Assembly (NCBI GenBank): GCA_905235595.1
Contig: CAJOMG010000018.1
Coordinates: forward strand, 1 to 36,761
Length of the DNA: 36,761 nucleotides
From: an uncultured Desulfovibrio sp.
Lineage (GTDB): Bacteria > Desulfobacterota > Desulfovibrionia > Desulfovibrionales > Desulfovibrionaceae
Reading direction: 5' to 3'
The notes beneath the pieces were generated by a model. That model did no database searches, was not told the origin of the DNA, and saw nothing but the letters and a program-made list of their open reading frames with translations. The translations under genes were made by a program, and so were the position numbers. Positions 1 to 8,675 of the stretch are shown one piece after another (the stretch's first letter is position 1; each line of letters starts with the position of its first letter).

Positions 1-1
1 T

Positions 2-78
2 TGGCGTCCCCAAGCGGATTTGAACCGCTGTTGACGGCGTGAAAGGCCGTTGTCCTGGGCCGACTAGACGATGGGGAC
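2..78 (-). tRNA. tRNA-Glu (anticodon UUC)
   Basis: Read on the minus strand this is a full cloverleaf: acceptor GTCCCC pairs with GGGGAC, the T arm carries GGTTCGAATCC, and the anticodon loop is CTTTCAC, giving UUC for glutamate. The 3' CCA is encoded. It lies 19 nt downstream of tRNA-Gln in the same orientation, so the two are probably one transcript. Confidence 0.95.
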
Positions 79-97
79 AATTCTTTATGGGTACATC

Positions 98-172
98 TGG
101 CTGGGCTGCAAGGACTCGAACCTTGATTAGCGGAGCCAGAATCCGCCGTCCTGCCAATTGAACGACAGCCCA
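98..172 (-). tRNA. tRNA-Gln (anticodon CUG)
   Basis: Minus-strand cloverleaf with acceptor TGGGCTG pairing with CAGCCCA, T arm GGTTCGAGTCC, anticodon loop TTCTGGC (CUG, glutamine), discriminator G and encoded CCA. It is the promoter-proximal gene of a two-tRNA unit with tRNA-Glu. Confidence 0.95.
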
Positions 173-181
173 ACTTGCACT

Positions 182-210
182 AACATAAAAAACGTTTGAT
201 GAAATGTCAA
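182..210 (-). promoter_or_regulatory. sigma70-type promoter for the tRNA-Gln/tRNA-Glu unit
   Basis: On the minus strand TTGACA (205-210) is followed by a 17-nt spacer and TATGTT (182-187). The expected start point falls a few nucleotides before the 5' end of tRNA-Gln. The perfect -35 box and ideal spacing make this a strong candidate. Confidence 0.75.
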
Positions 211-372
211 TATGTTTTATGATGTTTTTGTGTGAGATCGCTCTATAACCTCCTCGTCCATACATAGTTTTCAACGTAGACCCGCACTGTCTTGTGTTGC
301 TTGTCAGGTGCAAGAGGGTGTATGCAATACATAAATAGTCTGGTTTCCCACTATAGCCCATGGTAGCAACGA

Positions 373-1041
373 GTGTCACAGGGAATTCTCGCTATTCAAG
401 GTGTGGGCGCTATTGATAAGGCTGCAATTATGAACCAGGGGCGTGCAGTGTATAATTTTGATAGGGTGCGAAGATATGGCCGGAGGGGTAAAGGGTATAG
501 CATCCCGGATAACAGGTTCATTAAAACTACAAAGGCATTTCATCTTCTTTCTGCAACGGCGTGGGCCGGTGGCTCTCTTGCTATGCAGGCCTTGAATTTT
601 CTTAAGTTTACAACCGACAGCTCAGTAGCGATTCCATGCATTCAAGATTGCCTTCATTTTGTGGATACATGGGTCGTCATGCCTGGTCTTGCAGGGTGTA
701 TTATCACGGGTACCTTGTTTTCAACATGCACAGCAATAGGCTTTTTCAGATTTTTTTGGATTGGTTTTAAATGGTGTATCGTCTGCTGTGCCGGTTTCTG
801 GGGCATGATGTTCTGGGGGCCTTGGGGGGATGGCATGATAACATGGCTTTCACAGTACAGTCTTGATGCGCCATTGCGTTTTGTCCGTTCATTTATTTTG
901 CCAGAGAGTATGTGGCAGGGAGCCTTACAGCTTTCAGTGATTTTTGCGATGTGTCTGTTTTCTGTTTACAGGCCTGTTGCCTTGTATCGCAAGCGAAGAT
1001 ACCGGAAGGTAGATGGTATTTCTGTCGATAGATCTGTGTGA
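373..1041 (+). CDS. small integral membrane protein, function unknown
   Basis: A 222-residue protein with a basic N-terminal region (about residues 30-55) followed by about four hydrophobic segments. The first contains FHLLSATAWAGGSLAMQAL, which resembles the opening of DUF2269-type membrane proteins (KxxHILxAxxWxGG), but this assignment is tentative. The cytoplasmic tail is short and rich in Arg/Lys. The GTG at 373 gives the longest frame; an ATG at 430 (residue 20) is an equally plausible start because neither has a convincing ribosome binding site. It lies in the same direction as tatB but 103 nt away, with a possible promoter between, so it is probably a separate transcription unit. Confidence 0.6.
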   Translation: MSQGILAIQGVGAIDKAAIMNQGRAVYNFDRVRRYGRRGKGYSIPDNRFIKTTKAFHLLSATAWAGGSLAMQALNFLKFTTDSSVAIPCIQDCLHFVDTWVVMPGLAGCIITGTLFSTCTAIGFFRFFWIGFKWCIVCCAGFWGMMFWGPWGDGMITWLSQYSLDAPLRFVRSFILPESMWQGALQLSVIFAMCLFSVYRPVALYRKRRYRKVDGISVDRSV

Positions 1042-1063
1042 CATTATAACCATGTGAGACAAC

Positions 1064-1115
1064 TGATCTCTATGAGATCAATACCCTTTACAATAGCATT
1101 GGCCCAGGATATTTT
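1064..1115 (+). promoter_or_regulatory. candidate promoter with palindromic operator upstream of tatB
   Basis: A perfect 7-bp inverted repeat, TGATCTC-TAT-GAGATCA (1064-1080), sits just upstream of TTTACA (1087-1092), a 17-nt spacer and TATTTT (1110-1115). The arrangement looks like a regulator site next to a -35 box and would drive the tatB-tatC-his operon. The -10 match is moderate. Confidence 0.45.
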
Positions 1116-1144
1116 TAGTTTTTGGAGTATAGTGGGAGCAGCGC

Positions 1145-1642
1145 ATGTTTGGCATAGGCAGTACAGAACTGCTGGTTATCTTGGTGGTGGCTCTTATTGT
1201 GCTTGGGCCCAAGAGCCTGGCCAAGGTATCTCGTACACTAGGCAAGGCCATGGGGGAATTTCGTCGTGTTTCTACAGATTTTCAACGTACTCTCAATGCT
1301 GAAGCCGCGGAGGATGAGCGCCGTGAGCGCCGTGAAGCCGTGGCCAAGGCAGCCCAGAAAGCCAAAGAGAAAGCTCAAACCATAGTCGAAGAAGGTGGGA
1401 ATGACACTGGGCAAACATCAGCAGAGCTTCAAACCTCTGTATGTGAAGGCACAGGATCGCTACCATCCTCTCAGGCGGAAGAAATGGTTGGCCAAGGTGA
1501 TGATAGTGAGCATCTAGTTATGCCGCCTCCGGGAAGTCCACTTGAATCCGCTCTTGCTAAAACTCACGCAGCCGCAGAAGCCGCGTCCGATGGTGTGATA
1601 TCAGAAACGTCTAGCACTCCAGATACTGGCGGCAAAGCATGA
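1145..1642 (+). CDS. tatB: twin-arginine translocase subunit TatB-like (TatA/B family)
   Basis: Component of the twin-arginine translocase, which exports folded, often cofactor-containing proteins across the inner membrane. Residues 1-20 form the short transmembrane helix with a glutamate at position 8, followed by the hinge LGPKSLAKVSRTLGKAMGEF and an amphipathic helix with many charged residues (to about residue 85). The LGP hinge is TatB-like rather than the FG motif of TatA. The C-terminal 80 residues are low-complexity, acidic and Ala-rich. A GGGAG ribosome site stands 7 nt before the ATG. The stop overlaps the tatC start by 4 nt (ATGA), so the two are translationally coupled. A separate TatA is not in this window. 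Confidence 0.88.
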   Translation: MFGIGSTELLVILVVALIVLGPKSLAKVSRTLGKAMGEFRRVSTDFQRTLNAEAAEDERRERREAVAKAAQKAKEKAQTIVEEGGNDTGQTSAELQTSVCEGTGSLPSSQAEEMVGQGDDSEHLVMPPPGSPLESALAKTHAAAEAASDGVISETSSTPDTGGKA

Positions 1643-2520
1643 GTGACGATCATTTGCTGCCCACTGGCAAGGATGATGTGCCCAAGCCCACTGTCGAGGA
1701 TGCGACATTAATGCATGAGGAGACGTCGCAAAGCGATAGCATGGACACCCCCATGAGCCTTATGGATCATCTTGCAGAGTTGCGCACACGTCTTGTTCGG
1801 TGTTGTATTGCTGTCATCGTGGGTTTTCTCGCCTGCTGGGTTGTGGTGGAACCGTTGTATAATGCGCTGGTTGATCCACTGTTGGCTGTGTTGCCAGCGG
1901 GCTCTCATGCGCAGTACACCACCTTGCCTGAAGGTTTTTTCACCCGCATGTATATAGCTTTTATTGCGGGTGTTTTTTTGACAAGCCCCATCCTATTTTA
2001 TCAGATTTGGGCCTTCATTTCACCAGGTTTGTATGAAGAGGAAAAACGGGGGATTGTGCCTCTAGCCCTCACATCTGCGATTTTTTTTGCCGGAGGTGGG
2101 GCTTTTTGTTACCTTATCGTTTTCCCCTATGCTTTTGCTTTTTTTGTGAGTTTTGCCACAGAAAGCATTGTGGTCATGCCGAAAATCAGCGACTATCTTG
2201 ATTTCGTGCTTAAGCTTATTCTGGCCTTTGGCCTTGTCTTTGAAATGCCGCTTTTTGCCTTCTTTTTATCGCGTATGGGTATTGTCACTGCCAAGCGTAT
2301 GCGCAGCTGGCGGCGATATGCTATTCTGTTTATATTTATAGCGGCGGCCATACTTACCCCACCGGATGTTGTTTCGCAGCTGCTTATGGCTTGCCCGATG
2401 ATCATTCTTTATGAGGTAAGTATTCTCGTTGCAGCGGCTGCAGGTAAAAAAAACAGTCAGCACAATGCGTCACCATCCAACGATAAGGCATCCGAGTCTA
2501 TACCTTCGGAGGAAGCATGA
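1639..2520 (+). CDS. tatC: twin-arginine translocase subunit TatC
   Basis: The polytopic receptor subunit of the Tat system, which binds the RR signal peptide together with TatB. The family signature HLAELRTRL is at residues 44-52, after an unusually long hydrophilic N-terminus of about 40 residues. Six membrane segments follow, and the conserved [14 protein letters not shown] segment carries the buried glutamate typical of TatC. The length of 293 is slightly above the usual 250-260 because of the N-terminal extension and a hydrophilic tail. It overlaps tatB upstream and hisB downstream by 4 nt each. Confidence 0.95.
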   Translation: MSDDHLLPTGKDDVPKPTVEDATLMHEETSQSDSMDTPMSLMDHLAELRTRLVRCCIAVIVGFLACWVVVEPLYNALVDPLLAVLPAGSHAQYTTLPEGFFTRMYIAFIAGVFLTSPILFYQIWAFISPGLYEEEKRGIVPLALTSAIFFAGGGAFCYLIVFPYAFAFFVSFATESIVVMPKISDYLDFVLKLILAFGLVFEMPLFAFFLSRMGIVTAKRMRSWRRYAILFIFIAAAILTPPDVVSQLLMACPMIILYEVSILVAAAAGKKNSQHNASPSNDKASESIPSEEA

Positions 2521-3116
2521 GTACGTCTGTTCCCCGCAGTGCACGCCGCAAGCGTGCCAGTGCTGAAACGGATATCCTGCTTGAACTGGCACTCGACGGC
2601 CAGGGAAAAACACAAATAACAACCGGCTTTGGCCTGTTGGATCATATGCTCACGCTCACCGCTTTTTGGGCTGATATGGATTTACAACTGACTTGTTCTG
2701 GCGATTTGCATGTGGATGCCCACCATACTGTTGAAGATGTTGGCCTGACCTTTGGGGCTGCATTACTGGAAGCATTAGGCGACCGCAGGGGTATCGCCCG
2801 AGTCGGGTATGGTCGCGTTCCCATGGATGAGGCCCTGGCAGAGGTAACGGTGGATCTCTCTGGCCGTCCCTGGCTGGAATGGCATGGTGACGTCTTGCTC
2901 CCGCCTTTGCTGGGTGGGGAAGAAAAGGATCTATGGCGAGAGTTTTATAAAGCTGTTGCCAGCGGGGCGCGGTGTAATGTGCATGTTGAATTTCGGTACG
3001 GCAAAAATGGACATCATCTGTTAGAATCGGCAGCTAAAGGATTTGGGCAGGCTTTGGCTCAGGCCATACAGCAAAATAGAACAGGTATCCGAAGCACAAA
3101 AGGAGGTTTGGATTGA
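2517..3116 (+). CDS. hisB: imidazoleglycerol-phosphate dehydratase
   Basis: Catalyses dehydration of imidazole glycerol phosphate to imidazole acetol phosphate in histidine synthesis. At 199 residues it is the monofunctional form, without the histidinol phosphatase domain of the enterobacterial enzyme. The Mn-binding repeats are visible: DAHHTVED at 67-74 and HHLLES in the C-terminal half, plus FGLLDHML near residue 40 and the usual STKGG tail. It starts inside the tatC stop (ATGA) and ends over the start of the lipoprotein gene, so it is embedded in a Tat/His operon. Placement after tatC, rather than in a compact his cluster, is unusual. Confidence 0.96.
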   Translation: MSTSVPRSARRKRASAETDILLELALDGQGKTQITTGFGLLDHMLTLTAFWADMDLQLTCSGDLHVDAHHTVEDVGLTFGAALLEALGDRRGIARVGYGRVPMDEALAEVTVDLSGRPWLEWHGDVLLPPLLGGEEKDLWREFYKAVASGARCNVHVEFRYGKNGHHLLESAAKGFGQALAQAIQQNRTGIRSTKGGLD

Positions 3117-3769
3117 AGCCACTCCGTAAATTGTTGCTCCTGACGTTGAGCATTGCGCTAATCATTTTCGTTTGCAGTTGTCGTCCACGTAGTACTGCTG
3201 AAGTACCGCGCAGCGTTTCTCCATCCTATACTGTTTTTGTGGCTCCCTTTACTCAACCCATCGTGTCGAGGCAGCTTATTACAGGAAGTATCCCGGAACA
3301 TCAGGGGCGTATCGTCGAGGAGCAGTTGCCTTCATTAGATCAGCAAATGCGTACTATTCTTTCTACGGAGACCAAGCGGCTTTACAAGTTCATAACATCC
3401 ATGGAGCGCCCCCGTGATTTTACCAAATTTCACAATTCCGGTCAGCCGCAGGCTCTCCCCTTATGGCTTCAATATGGTAAAAAGCAGGGTGCGCATCTTT
3501 TGCTTGTACCTCAGGTGCTTGATTGGCATGAACGTGAAGGTTCAGGAGCAGGCGTGATACAGCCGGCTCATGTCCGAGTGGAGTTTTTTCTGCTCAATAT
3601 TGACAGAGATCTAGTGATAGGCCGTTCTGTCTTTGAAGAAACACAACAAGGGCTTGTTGATAATCTGCTCAACGTGGGAGCTTTCCTTCACCGTCGTGGA
3701 CAGTGGGTAACTGCGGAACAGCTTTGTATAGACGGTATTCGTAAAGCCACTAGGGATCTTGGACTATGA
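3113..3769 (+). CDS. putative lipoprotein, function unknown
   Basis: A 218-residue protein with a lysine/arginine start, a hydrophobic stretch (residues 8-21) and a Cys at about 23 in a VCSC context that could serve as a lipobox, although Cys at -2 is atypical. The remainder is soluble and probably periplasmic, containing a segment [16 protein letters not shown] that resembles the core strand of DUF799/GNA1162-like or other outer-membrane accessory lipoproteins; this is weak. The start is TTG at 3113, chosen because AGGAGG lies a few bases upstream and it overlaps the hisB stop by 4 nt (TTGA). It overlaps hisA at its end. No histidine-pathway role is evident. Confidence 0.7.
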   Translation: MKPLRKLLLLTLSIALIIFVCSCRPRSTAEVPRSVSPSYTVFVAPFTQPIVSRQLITGSIPEHQGRIVEEQLPSLDQQMRTILSTETKRLYKFITSMERPRDFTKFHNSGQPQALPLWLQYGKKQGAHLLLVPQVLDWHEREGSGAGVIQPAHVRVEFFLLNIDRDLVIGRSVFEETQQGLVDNLLNVGAFLHRRGQWVTAEQLCIDGIRKATRDLGL

Positions 3770-4500
3770 TACTTTTCCCTGCTGTGGATATTCAGAATGG
3801 CAAGGCTGTACGCCTCAAACAAGGGCGGGCAAAGCAACGTACCGTTTTTGCAGAAGATCCGGTGGAGGCTGCCTTGGCTTGGCAAAGACGTGGTGCACGT
3901 TGGCTGCATGTTGTAGATTTGGACGGTGCATTTGATGGGGCACCTCAGAGCGCTGGGATTGTACGTCGCATTTGTGCTGCGTTGTCCATTCCCGTACAGC
4001 TTGGCGGGGGAATTCGTGATATGGCAACAGCAAAGGCATATCTTGATGCTGGTGTCACACGCCTGATCATCGGAACGCTGGCGTTGGAACAGCCCAAACT
4101 CTTTGCTGATTTCTGCCAAGCCTTCCCTGGTCGTATCGGCGTTTCTCTTGACGCAGAAGGGGGAAATCTTAAAAGTCGCGGATGGGTTGCCGATACAGGC
4201 CTGACAGTAGATGGTTTGCTTCCACGTCTGCTCAACGATGGGGCTTCCTTCATTATTTATACGGATATCGAACGCGATGGCATGCAGACTGGCGTCAATG
4301 TTGCAGCACTCGAGCATGTGGCGTCACTTTCCTCTGTCCCTGTTATCGCCGCAGGTGGGGTGGCTACCCTGGCAGATATACAAAAACTTTATCCGCTAAC
4401 CCGCTCGACGCGTCTGCAAGGGGTCGTCAGTGGTCGTGCTCTGTATGAAGGCTCGCTCAGTCTGGAAGAGGCTAACGGCTGGATTGACGCACAGGGGTGA
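3766..4500 (+). CDS. hisA: phosphoribosylformimino-5-aminoimidazole carboxamide ribotide isomerase
   Basis: The (beta/alpha)8 isomerase that converts ProFAR to PRFAR, the fourth step of histidine synthesis. The N-terminal strand ends in catalytic Asp8 ([13 protein letters not shown]) and the second catalytic Asp is D129 in GVSLDAEGG. Phosphate-binding Gly-rich loops appear at LGGGIRD (79-85) and AAGGV in the C-terminal half, and YTDIERDGM matches HisA/HisF barrels. The length of 244 is normal. The start overlaps the lipoprotein stop (ATGA). Confidence 0.96.
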   Translation: MILFPAVDIQNGKAVRLKQGRAKQRTVFAEDPVEAALAWQRRGARWLHVVDLDGAFDGAPQSAGIVRRICAALSIPVQLGGGIRDMATAKAYLDAGVTRLIIGTLALEQPKLFADFCQAFPGRIGVSLDAEGGNLKSRGWVADTGLTVDGLLPRLLNDGASFIIYTDIERDGMQTGVNVAALEHVASLSSVPVIAAGGVATLADIQKLYPLTRSTRLQGVVSGRALYEGSLSLEEANGWIDAQG

Positions 4501-4524
4501 AGCCTCGTTACTCGGTGGCGGAAT

Positions 4525-5046
4525 ATGGGTACATCGCTTGAAGATCTTCTGAAACGCTGGCGTGTTGTCTTTCCAAGACGACGCTCCGTAGCTTGGCGGG
4601 GTAGCTGGTTAAGCAATGGGTATTGTTCAGACTGTCGCCTCTGCTGTGGCCCGCAGGAAGAAACAGAGCCCTTTCCAATGAAACTTTTGCCGCACCAGCT
4701 TGGTCCAAATCTGGCACAAGATTTTTATTTGCTGGATGCCGAAACTGCGTGCCTGGACAACAGAGGCTGTCGTGCCTGCACAGATCACGGTTGTCGTCTG
4801 CAACGTGGACGAAGGCCTGTGGCCTGCGGGCTTTTTCCCTTTGTGCTCAATGGGAATGCGCTGCTGCTGTATCAGCGATGCCCGGCAAGTCTGTTCACCC
4901 CCTTGAGCCGTTTAGAATCCGTTGGACGCAAGGCTGCCCATTGGCTTTCCGGCTTTAGTACGAGGGATCGAGCACATATTGCCCTAAACCTGCCAGTTGC
5001 TGTTCTAGCAGACCGCTATATTGATCTCCACATCAGGGTACACTGA
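4525..5046 (+). CDS. YkgJ-family cysteine-cluster protein
   Basis: A 173-residue cytoplasmic protein with the zinc/iron-chelating CxxCxxCC-type pattern: CSDCRLCC near residues 34-41, then C-x-x-x-x-x-C-x-x-C-x-x-x-x-C between about 75 and 90, and RPVACGLFPF. This Cys spacing is that of the YkgJ/Fliw-associated CxxCxxCC domain (PF03692), proposed to bind a metal or Fe-S cluster; the biochemical role is not known. It lies 24 nt downstream of hisA in the same direction and probably shares the transcript. GGTGGCGGA before the ATG can act as ribosome site. Confidence 0.8.
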   Translation: MGTSLEDLLKRWRVVFPRRRSVAWRGSWLSNGYCSDCRLCCGPQEETEPFPMKLLPHQLGPNLAQDFYLLDAETACLDNRGCRACTDHGCRLQRGRRPVACGLFPFVLNGNALLLYQRCPASLFTPLSRLESVGRKAAHWLSGFSTRDRAHIALNLPVAVLADRYIDLHIRVH

Positions 5047-5074
5047 CTGTAGGGCAGTTTCAGGTTTCTTGTTT

Positions 5075-6670
5075 TCACATCGCCATGTATTCCAGCATGA
5101 CATGCACACGTTGTTCGTAGGTGTGGTTTGTGCGTAAATGCTCACGCCATGCTCGGCGTAGGTTTTGTATTTCATGCTGATGTGCGTACAGTTTTGTCAG
5201 GCGGGGTAGAAAATCTTCTGGCCCATGAAGTGCTATGGGCTCTGATAATTCCTTGGGAAAGATGTCCAGCCCGTGCGTGGCATCGCTGAGTAATACCCCG
5301 CCACTGGCCCAGACATCGAAATGTCGTTGGCTCAGGCTCTGTGGCAGAAGCAGGCTTGTTACATTGAGCACGGCCTTTGCCGTAGCATACATTTGCGGTA
5401 GGGTCGTATAATAATCCACAGGGGGTTGTATGTTCGCTCCAGGCAACAGCGATTTCCAGTGCTCATCCCCCACAACGTGTAATCCATCCTTCATTTCTGC
5501 TCCTGCGGCCTGCAGCCAGCGGACACGATTAGCCTGGGCACAACATTCTGCACCAAGGCCGATGTTTCTCACCTCATGTCCGGGCCAGAGCTTTCCTCCC
5601 AGGTGTTCTTTCCACCAAAAAAAATTTGGAGCATCCGCAGGTGCAGAGCTGTTAGACAGTAGTGTTGCCGCTTCTTCTTTCAGCTTTTGCGGTATACGTG
5701 CAGCGGCAAAAAAACGATTTTTATTGGGAAAGGATGACCGTCCTACGAACAGAGGGGGGGCAATATGTTCTTGAAGGGTGTCGTCTTTACGCCACATGTG
5801 GGGTGCAACGGCAAGAGGCAGATGAAATACGTGCTGCGCTCCCTCAGCTCGTAGCGAGGGCATAAAACTGGCGTCCGTCACAAAAATATGGGCATCTCGC
5901 CACCATGGTAAGCGTAGACCAGCCAGCACATGCCAGGGATTGTCAACGAACCAAAGTGCTACTGGTATGCCCAGTTCCCTGCATAGATAAAAAACACGCC
6001 CTTGCTCATCCAACCCACGCAGGTTGATGGAAAGGAAAAAGGCAGGACGTATCTTCCCCAGCAGGTACTGCCATGTCCGCATAAAATTGTGGCTATGGGC
6101 ACAGCGATATGAGGGAGCACCTGTGACGGGCACTCTTTCCAGAACAGGTCCAAAACCACAGTGCATGAGAGCACAACGCAGTTCCTGATGCAAAAGTTGA
6201 GTATTATCTCCCGGTAAAAGGACGGTTTTTGCGATTTTTGGGGGTATTGGACCCTTTCTGCACATGGCTGCATCCAGTCGAGCCAGCAAGGGGCCCCAGA
6301 AGGACGGAGCCAGCCTCATACCGGGGCGGTAAAAACAGCGACAGCAGGATGTTGCTAATTCAACGGCTTCGTCGGGTGTAACATGTTGCCAGTGTTGTGG
6401 CAGATTCAATGAATCTACGGACGAATGTATATCGTTTGCCCTGACAGGAAGTGCAGCAAGTATTGATGGGGCTTCAAGCCAATACACATGTGAAGCCTTG
6501 GCAAGAAAGGGTAAGGTCCATGATTGGCCAGGTCCCAGACCGAGGAGCAATATGGCCTTGCCTGTGCCTTCCACGCTCCAGGCTTCTGGGCCATCAGGCA
6601 GGCTGCATAGATGTCCGGAAAAATCTGGGAGGCTGATACGTTGCGGACGGTGAACTGATATGGTTCTCAT
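5075..6670 (-). CDS. CgeB-like glycosyltransferase
   Basis: A large soluble protein (531 residues from this start). The middle carries a CgeB/DUF3880-like N-domain with the phrase IPVALWFVDNPWHVL, and the C-terminal 130 residues match the glycosyl-transferase 1-2 fold: a variable segment then HFDVWASGGVLLSDATHG and a helix-rich tail ending in HTYEQRVHVML. In this family such proteins are thought to transfer sugars to surface structures. The start at 6670 (MRTISVH) is preferred because AGGG lies 9 nt upstream; the in-frame ATG at 6706 has no visible ribosome site. A run of seven C (G on the plus strand, 5754-5760) lies in the coding region and could slip. Convergent with the YkgJ gene. Confidence 0.72.
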   Translation of the reverse strand: MRTISVHRPQRISLPDFSGHLCSLPDGPEAWSVEGTGKAILLLGLGPGQSWTLPFLAKASHVYWLEAPSILAALPVRANDIHSSVDSLNLPQHWQHVTPDEAVELATSCCRCFYRPGMRLAPSFWGPLLARLDAAMCRKGPIPPKIAKTVLLPGDNTQLLHQELRCALMHCGFGPVLERVPVTGAPSYRCAHSHNFMRTWQYLLGKIRPAFFLSINLRGLDEQGRVFYLCRELGIPVALWFVDNPWHVLAGLRLPWWRDAHIFVTDASFMPSLRAEGAQHVFHLPLAVAPHMWRKDDTLQEHIAPPLFVGRSSFPNKNRFFAAARIPQKLKEEAATLLSNSSAPADAPNFFWWKEHLGGKLWPGHEVRNIGLGAECCAQANRVRWLQAAGAEMKDGLHVVGDEHWKSLLPGANIQPPVDYYTTLPQMYATAKAVLNVTSLLLPQSLSQRHFDVWASGGVLLSDATHGLDIFPKELSEPIALHGPEDFLPRLTKLYAHQHEIQNLRRAWREHLRTNHTYEQRVHVMLEYMAM

Positions 6671-6911
6671 GCCATGTACCCTGTAATTTTTGGCCGTGGC
6701 ATACAAGACTCATAGGGCCAATTCCAAAGAAGTTGCTCCAACGATTCACAGAAGTATCTTGAATTTTCACTTTGTGCCCTCCTAATGGTTGAGGGTATGC
6801 AAAGAATTCTTTTTTTGTGATATCGCAGTATTTACTCTATATACTGCACCGTTATGTAGCCTTCAAAAAGTTTGACGGTTCTGACGCCAGCTTGAATCTG
6901 ATAGTATTTCA

Positions 6912-7634
6912 TCAGTTATATAAAAAATGTAATTGTTGCACCCATGCCCTTATAATGCCGTCGGTTACTACTGTACTATAGAGAGCATCACGATCTTTAT
7001 CGCTTATTTTTTTGAGGTCTTTCTGGATAACTCGGTTCAACGACAGAACAAGTTTCTTTACATTTTTCTTCATAAATCTGTATATGCCATAGCCAACGCA
7101 CGTTTCTCCATGCAATTCTATTAGCCGCAGGCCTAGTACTTCACCAATTTCCAGGTCTGGCAATAAGATACTGTATCTGGCATGTACGGGAAGGCGTTTT
7201 TCGTTCAATACGTCCCGTACAGTAATAATGCGCTGTGTTTTGTCAAAATCCACAATTGTGTACATGCCAAGGACGGTGTTTCGCAGACTGTCCAGATATG
7301 CCCGATCTTCCGCATCCGGTTTATAAGGGAATGCCACTTTCAGGAAAATTTCCGAAGCGCGCAGCATTTTCCCATGAAACTCAAAGCTACGGTTGGAAAA
7401 CAACCATTCCCGAAAGCAATAATCAAAGGTATCTTGCGCTTCTGGCGACCAAGGCTCCGTACCAATGCTTTCGTCTTCACCAGTAAAAGTATCGTATTCA
7501 CCGTCTATGCCGTCGGCAGTGCTTTCGTTTTCATACAGCGTAGCCACGGCATGTCCTAGAAAATCTACATGCTTTTGAGCGATGGCGAGCAGACCTTCTG
7601 AGAGTTTGTGTATTTTACTACTGGTGTTGGGCAT
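6912..7634 (-). CDS. hypothetical protein, 240 residues
   Basis: Not recognised. The protein is soluble, without signal peptide. It begins with a helical region (residues 1-35), an acidic linker (about 36-62, many D/E/T/S), then a central part rich in aromatic residues (FDYCFREWLFSNRSFEFHG), an HxRYSILLPDLEIGEVLGLRL segment likely to be beta structure, and a basic helical tail with KKNVKKLVLSLNR. Base composition is lower in GC than its neighbours and codon choice differs, which fits acquisition by transfer. It is flanked by two AT-rich intergenic stretches and is probably monocistronic. Confidence 0.6.
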   Translation of the reverse strand: MPNTSSKIHKLSEGLLAIAQKHVDFLGHAVATLYENESTADGIDGEYDTFTGEDESIGTEPWSPEAQDTFDYCFREWLFSNRSFEFHGKMLRASEIFLKVAFPYKPDAEDRAYLDSLRNTVLGMYTIVDFDKTQRIITVRDVLNEKRLPVHARYSILLPDLEIGEVLGLRLIELHGETCVGYGIYRFMKKNVKKLVLSLNRVIQKDLKKISDKDRDALYSTVVTDGIIRAWVQQLHFLYN

Positions 7635-7925
7635 GGTGGCGTACCTATTTTGTGCAGGTTATTATTATAAAAAAAGTATGTATTTATACTGCACAAGCTT
7701 GTAGCAGGCTGTGCCCTGTAAGGCAACCACGCCATGCCCATTATCAGGGGAATCGTATGAAGAGTTTAGTATGTATTATTACTTTCAGAGCTGTTTTGTA
7801 ACGGAGTTTAGAGCAAACGCATGAAAGATTATGGTAAAGAGAGTAGCTCAATCCTGTTAGAATATCCTCCATGCATATGTATTCATCTACACACGATGAT
7901 GGGTTTTGTGGATATCCGTATTACC
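7635..7925. other. AT-rich intergenic region
   Basis: A 291-nt AT-rich stretch with no coding signal I can support. On the minus strand a TATAAT box at 7664-7669 lies about 30 nt before the start of the 6912-7634 gene, with a -35 box too poor to name. Short plus-strand frames here have no ribosome site. Confidence 0.4.
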
Positions 7926-8603
7926 TTAGTAATTGTTCAGTTCTCTCAACTCGGCAATGATAATCCTGCACCCTGGCTTGAGGGAGCGCAGCAATCTCCG
8001 CATGTCATTCTTGGGAATGGCTACACAACCGCCGGTATATGATTTGCCGGAATAGCAGTGCAGGAAGATAGCCGATCCCAGCCCCGGCTTGCCATTTTCA
8101 TTGTAGCTAATGTTAAGGCAGTATTGGTACGGCTTCGTATAGTCGATGATATGTTCGCTTTCAGTCTTATCAAAGCTGTCATCATCTCTCGTACTGATAA
8201 ACTGGTTGTAGAGATGCGAAGCGACATCTCCAACCCAGTAGTGGGTATCATCCACCTGAGTATAGTCTACTGTACAGCCCGGGTTTGGCGCTATGCCGAA
8301 AGCCTTAGTGAAATGGAAGGTGCCAACTGGCGTTTTGGCGTCTCCCTCTTGCGTCTTGCCGAGGCCGTTTTTGCCGATATAGGCAGGTGAAGTGAATACC
8401 TGGTGCCAAATGCCACCGCGTTTTTCGTAGTATGTAAGCAGTGCGTCAGAAGAACCTGTAACACCGACAAGAATGAGCTGATCCATATTGTGGGCAGCAG
8501 CCAAGTGGGAAACTTGTTGTGATGTAAGTGGTATCGGACGAGACGCTAGCCAAACGCAGTATACGAGGATAATGACGAGCAGTGAGATAACGAGTTTTTT
8601 CAT
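7926..8603 (-). CDS. L,D-transpeptidase-like (YkuD fold) exported protein
   Basis: L,D-transpeptidases cross-link peptidoglycan stems or attach proteins to them in the periplasm. An N-terminal membrane anchor or signal (residues 4-20) precedes a single catalytic domain with the family marks KTPVGTFHF (90-98), His182 in AIFLHCYS and the nucleophile Cys193 in TGGCVAIP. The usual motif is [ST]xGC[IV]RM, so TGGCVAI deviates on both sides. There is no LysM or peptidoglycan-binding module. At 225 residues it is close to the YafK/ErfK minimal forms. An AAGGAT ribosome site and a candidate promoter lie upstream. A cysteine pair elsewhere (C110, C162) might form a disulfide. Confidence 0.82.
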   Translation of the reverse strand: MKKLVISLLVIILVYCVWLASRPIPLTSQQVSHLAAAHNMDQLILVGVTGSSDALLTYYEKRGGIWHQVFTSPAYIGKNGLGKTQEGDAKTPVGTFHFTKAFGIAPNPGCTVDYTQVDDTHYWVGDVASHLYNQFISTRDDDSFDKTESEHIIDYTKPYQYCLNISYNENGKPGLGSAIFLHCYSGKSYTGGCVAIPKNDMRRLLRSLKPGCRIIIAELRELNNY

Positions 8604-8630
8604 ATAGCGAAATCCTTGTTTTTCTGTCTT

Positions 8631-8660
8631 GAAATACCCATATCTTTAGATAACTGTCAA
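8631..8660 (-). promoter_or_regulatory. candidate promoter for the L,D-transpeptidase-like gene
   Basis: Minus-strand TTGACA (8655-8660), 18-nt spacer, then TATTTC (8631-8636), 28 nt before the start codon. The -35 box is perfect, the -10 box is weak. Confidence 0.4.
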
Positions 8661-8675
8661 ATAATTGGGTGAAAG

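Noticed and set aside
3688..4317. Minus-strand open frame of 209 codons opposite hisA
   Set aside because: It lies entirely antisense to clear lipoprotein/hisA coding sequence, has no ribosome site and no recognisable domain.
7821..8042. Plus-strand 73-codon frame overlapping the end of the L,D-transpeptidase-like gene
   Set aside because: No ribosome site, and more than half is antisense to the transpeptidase-like coding sequence.
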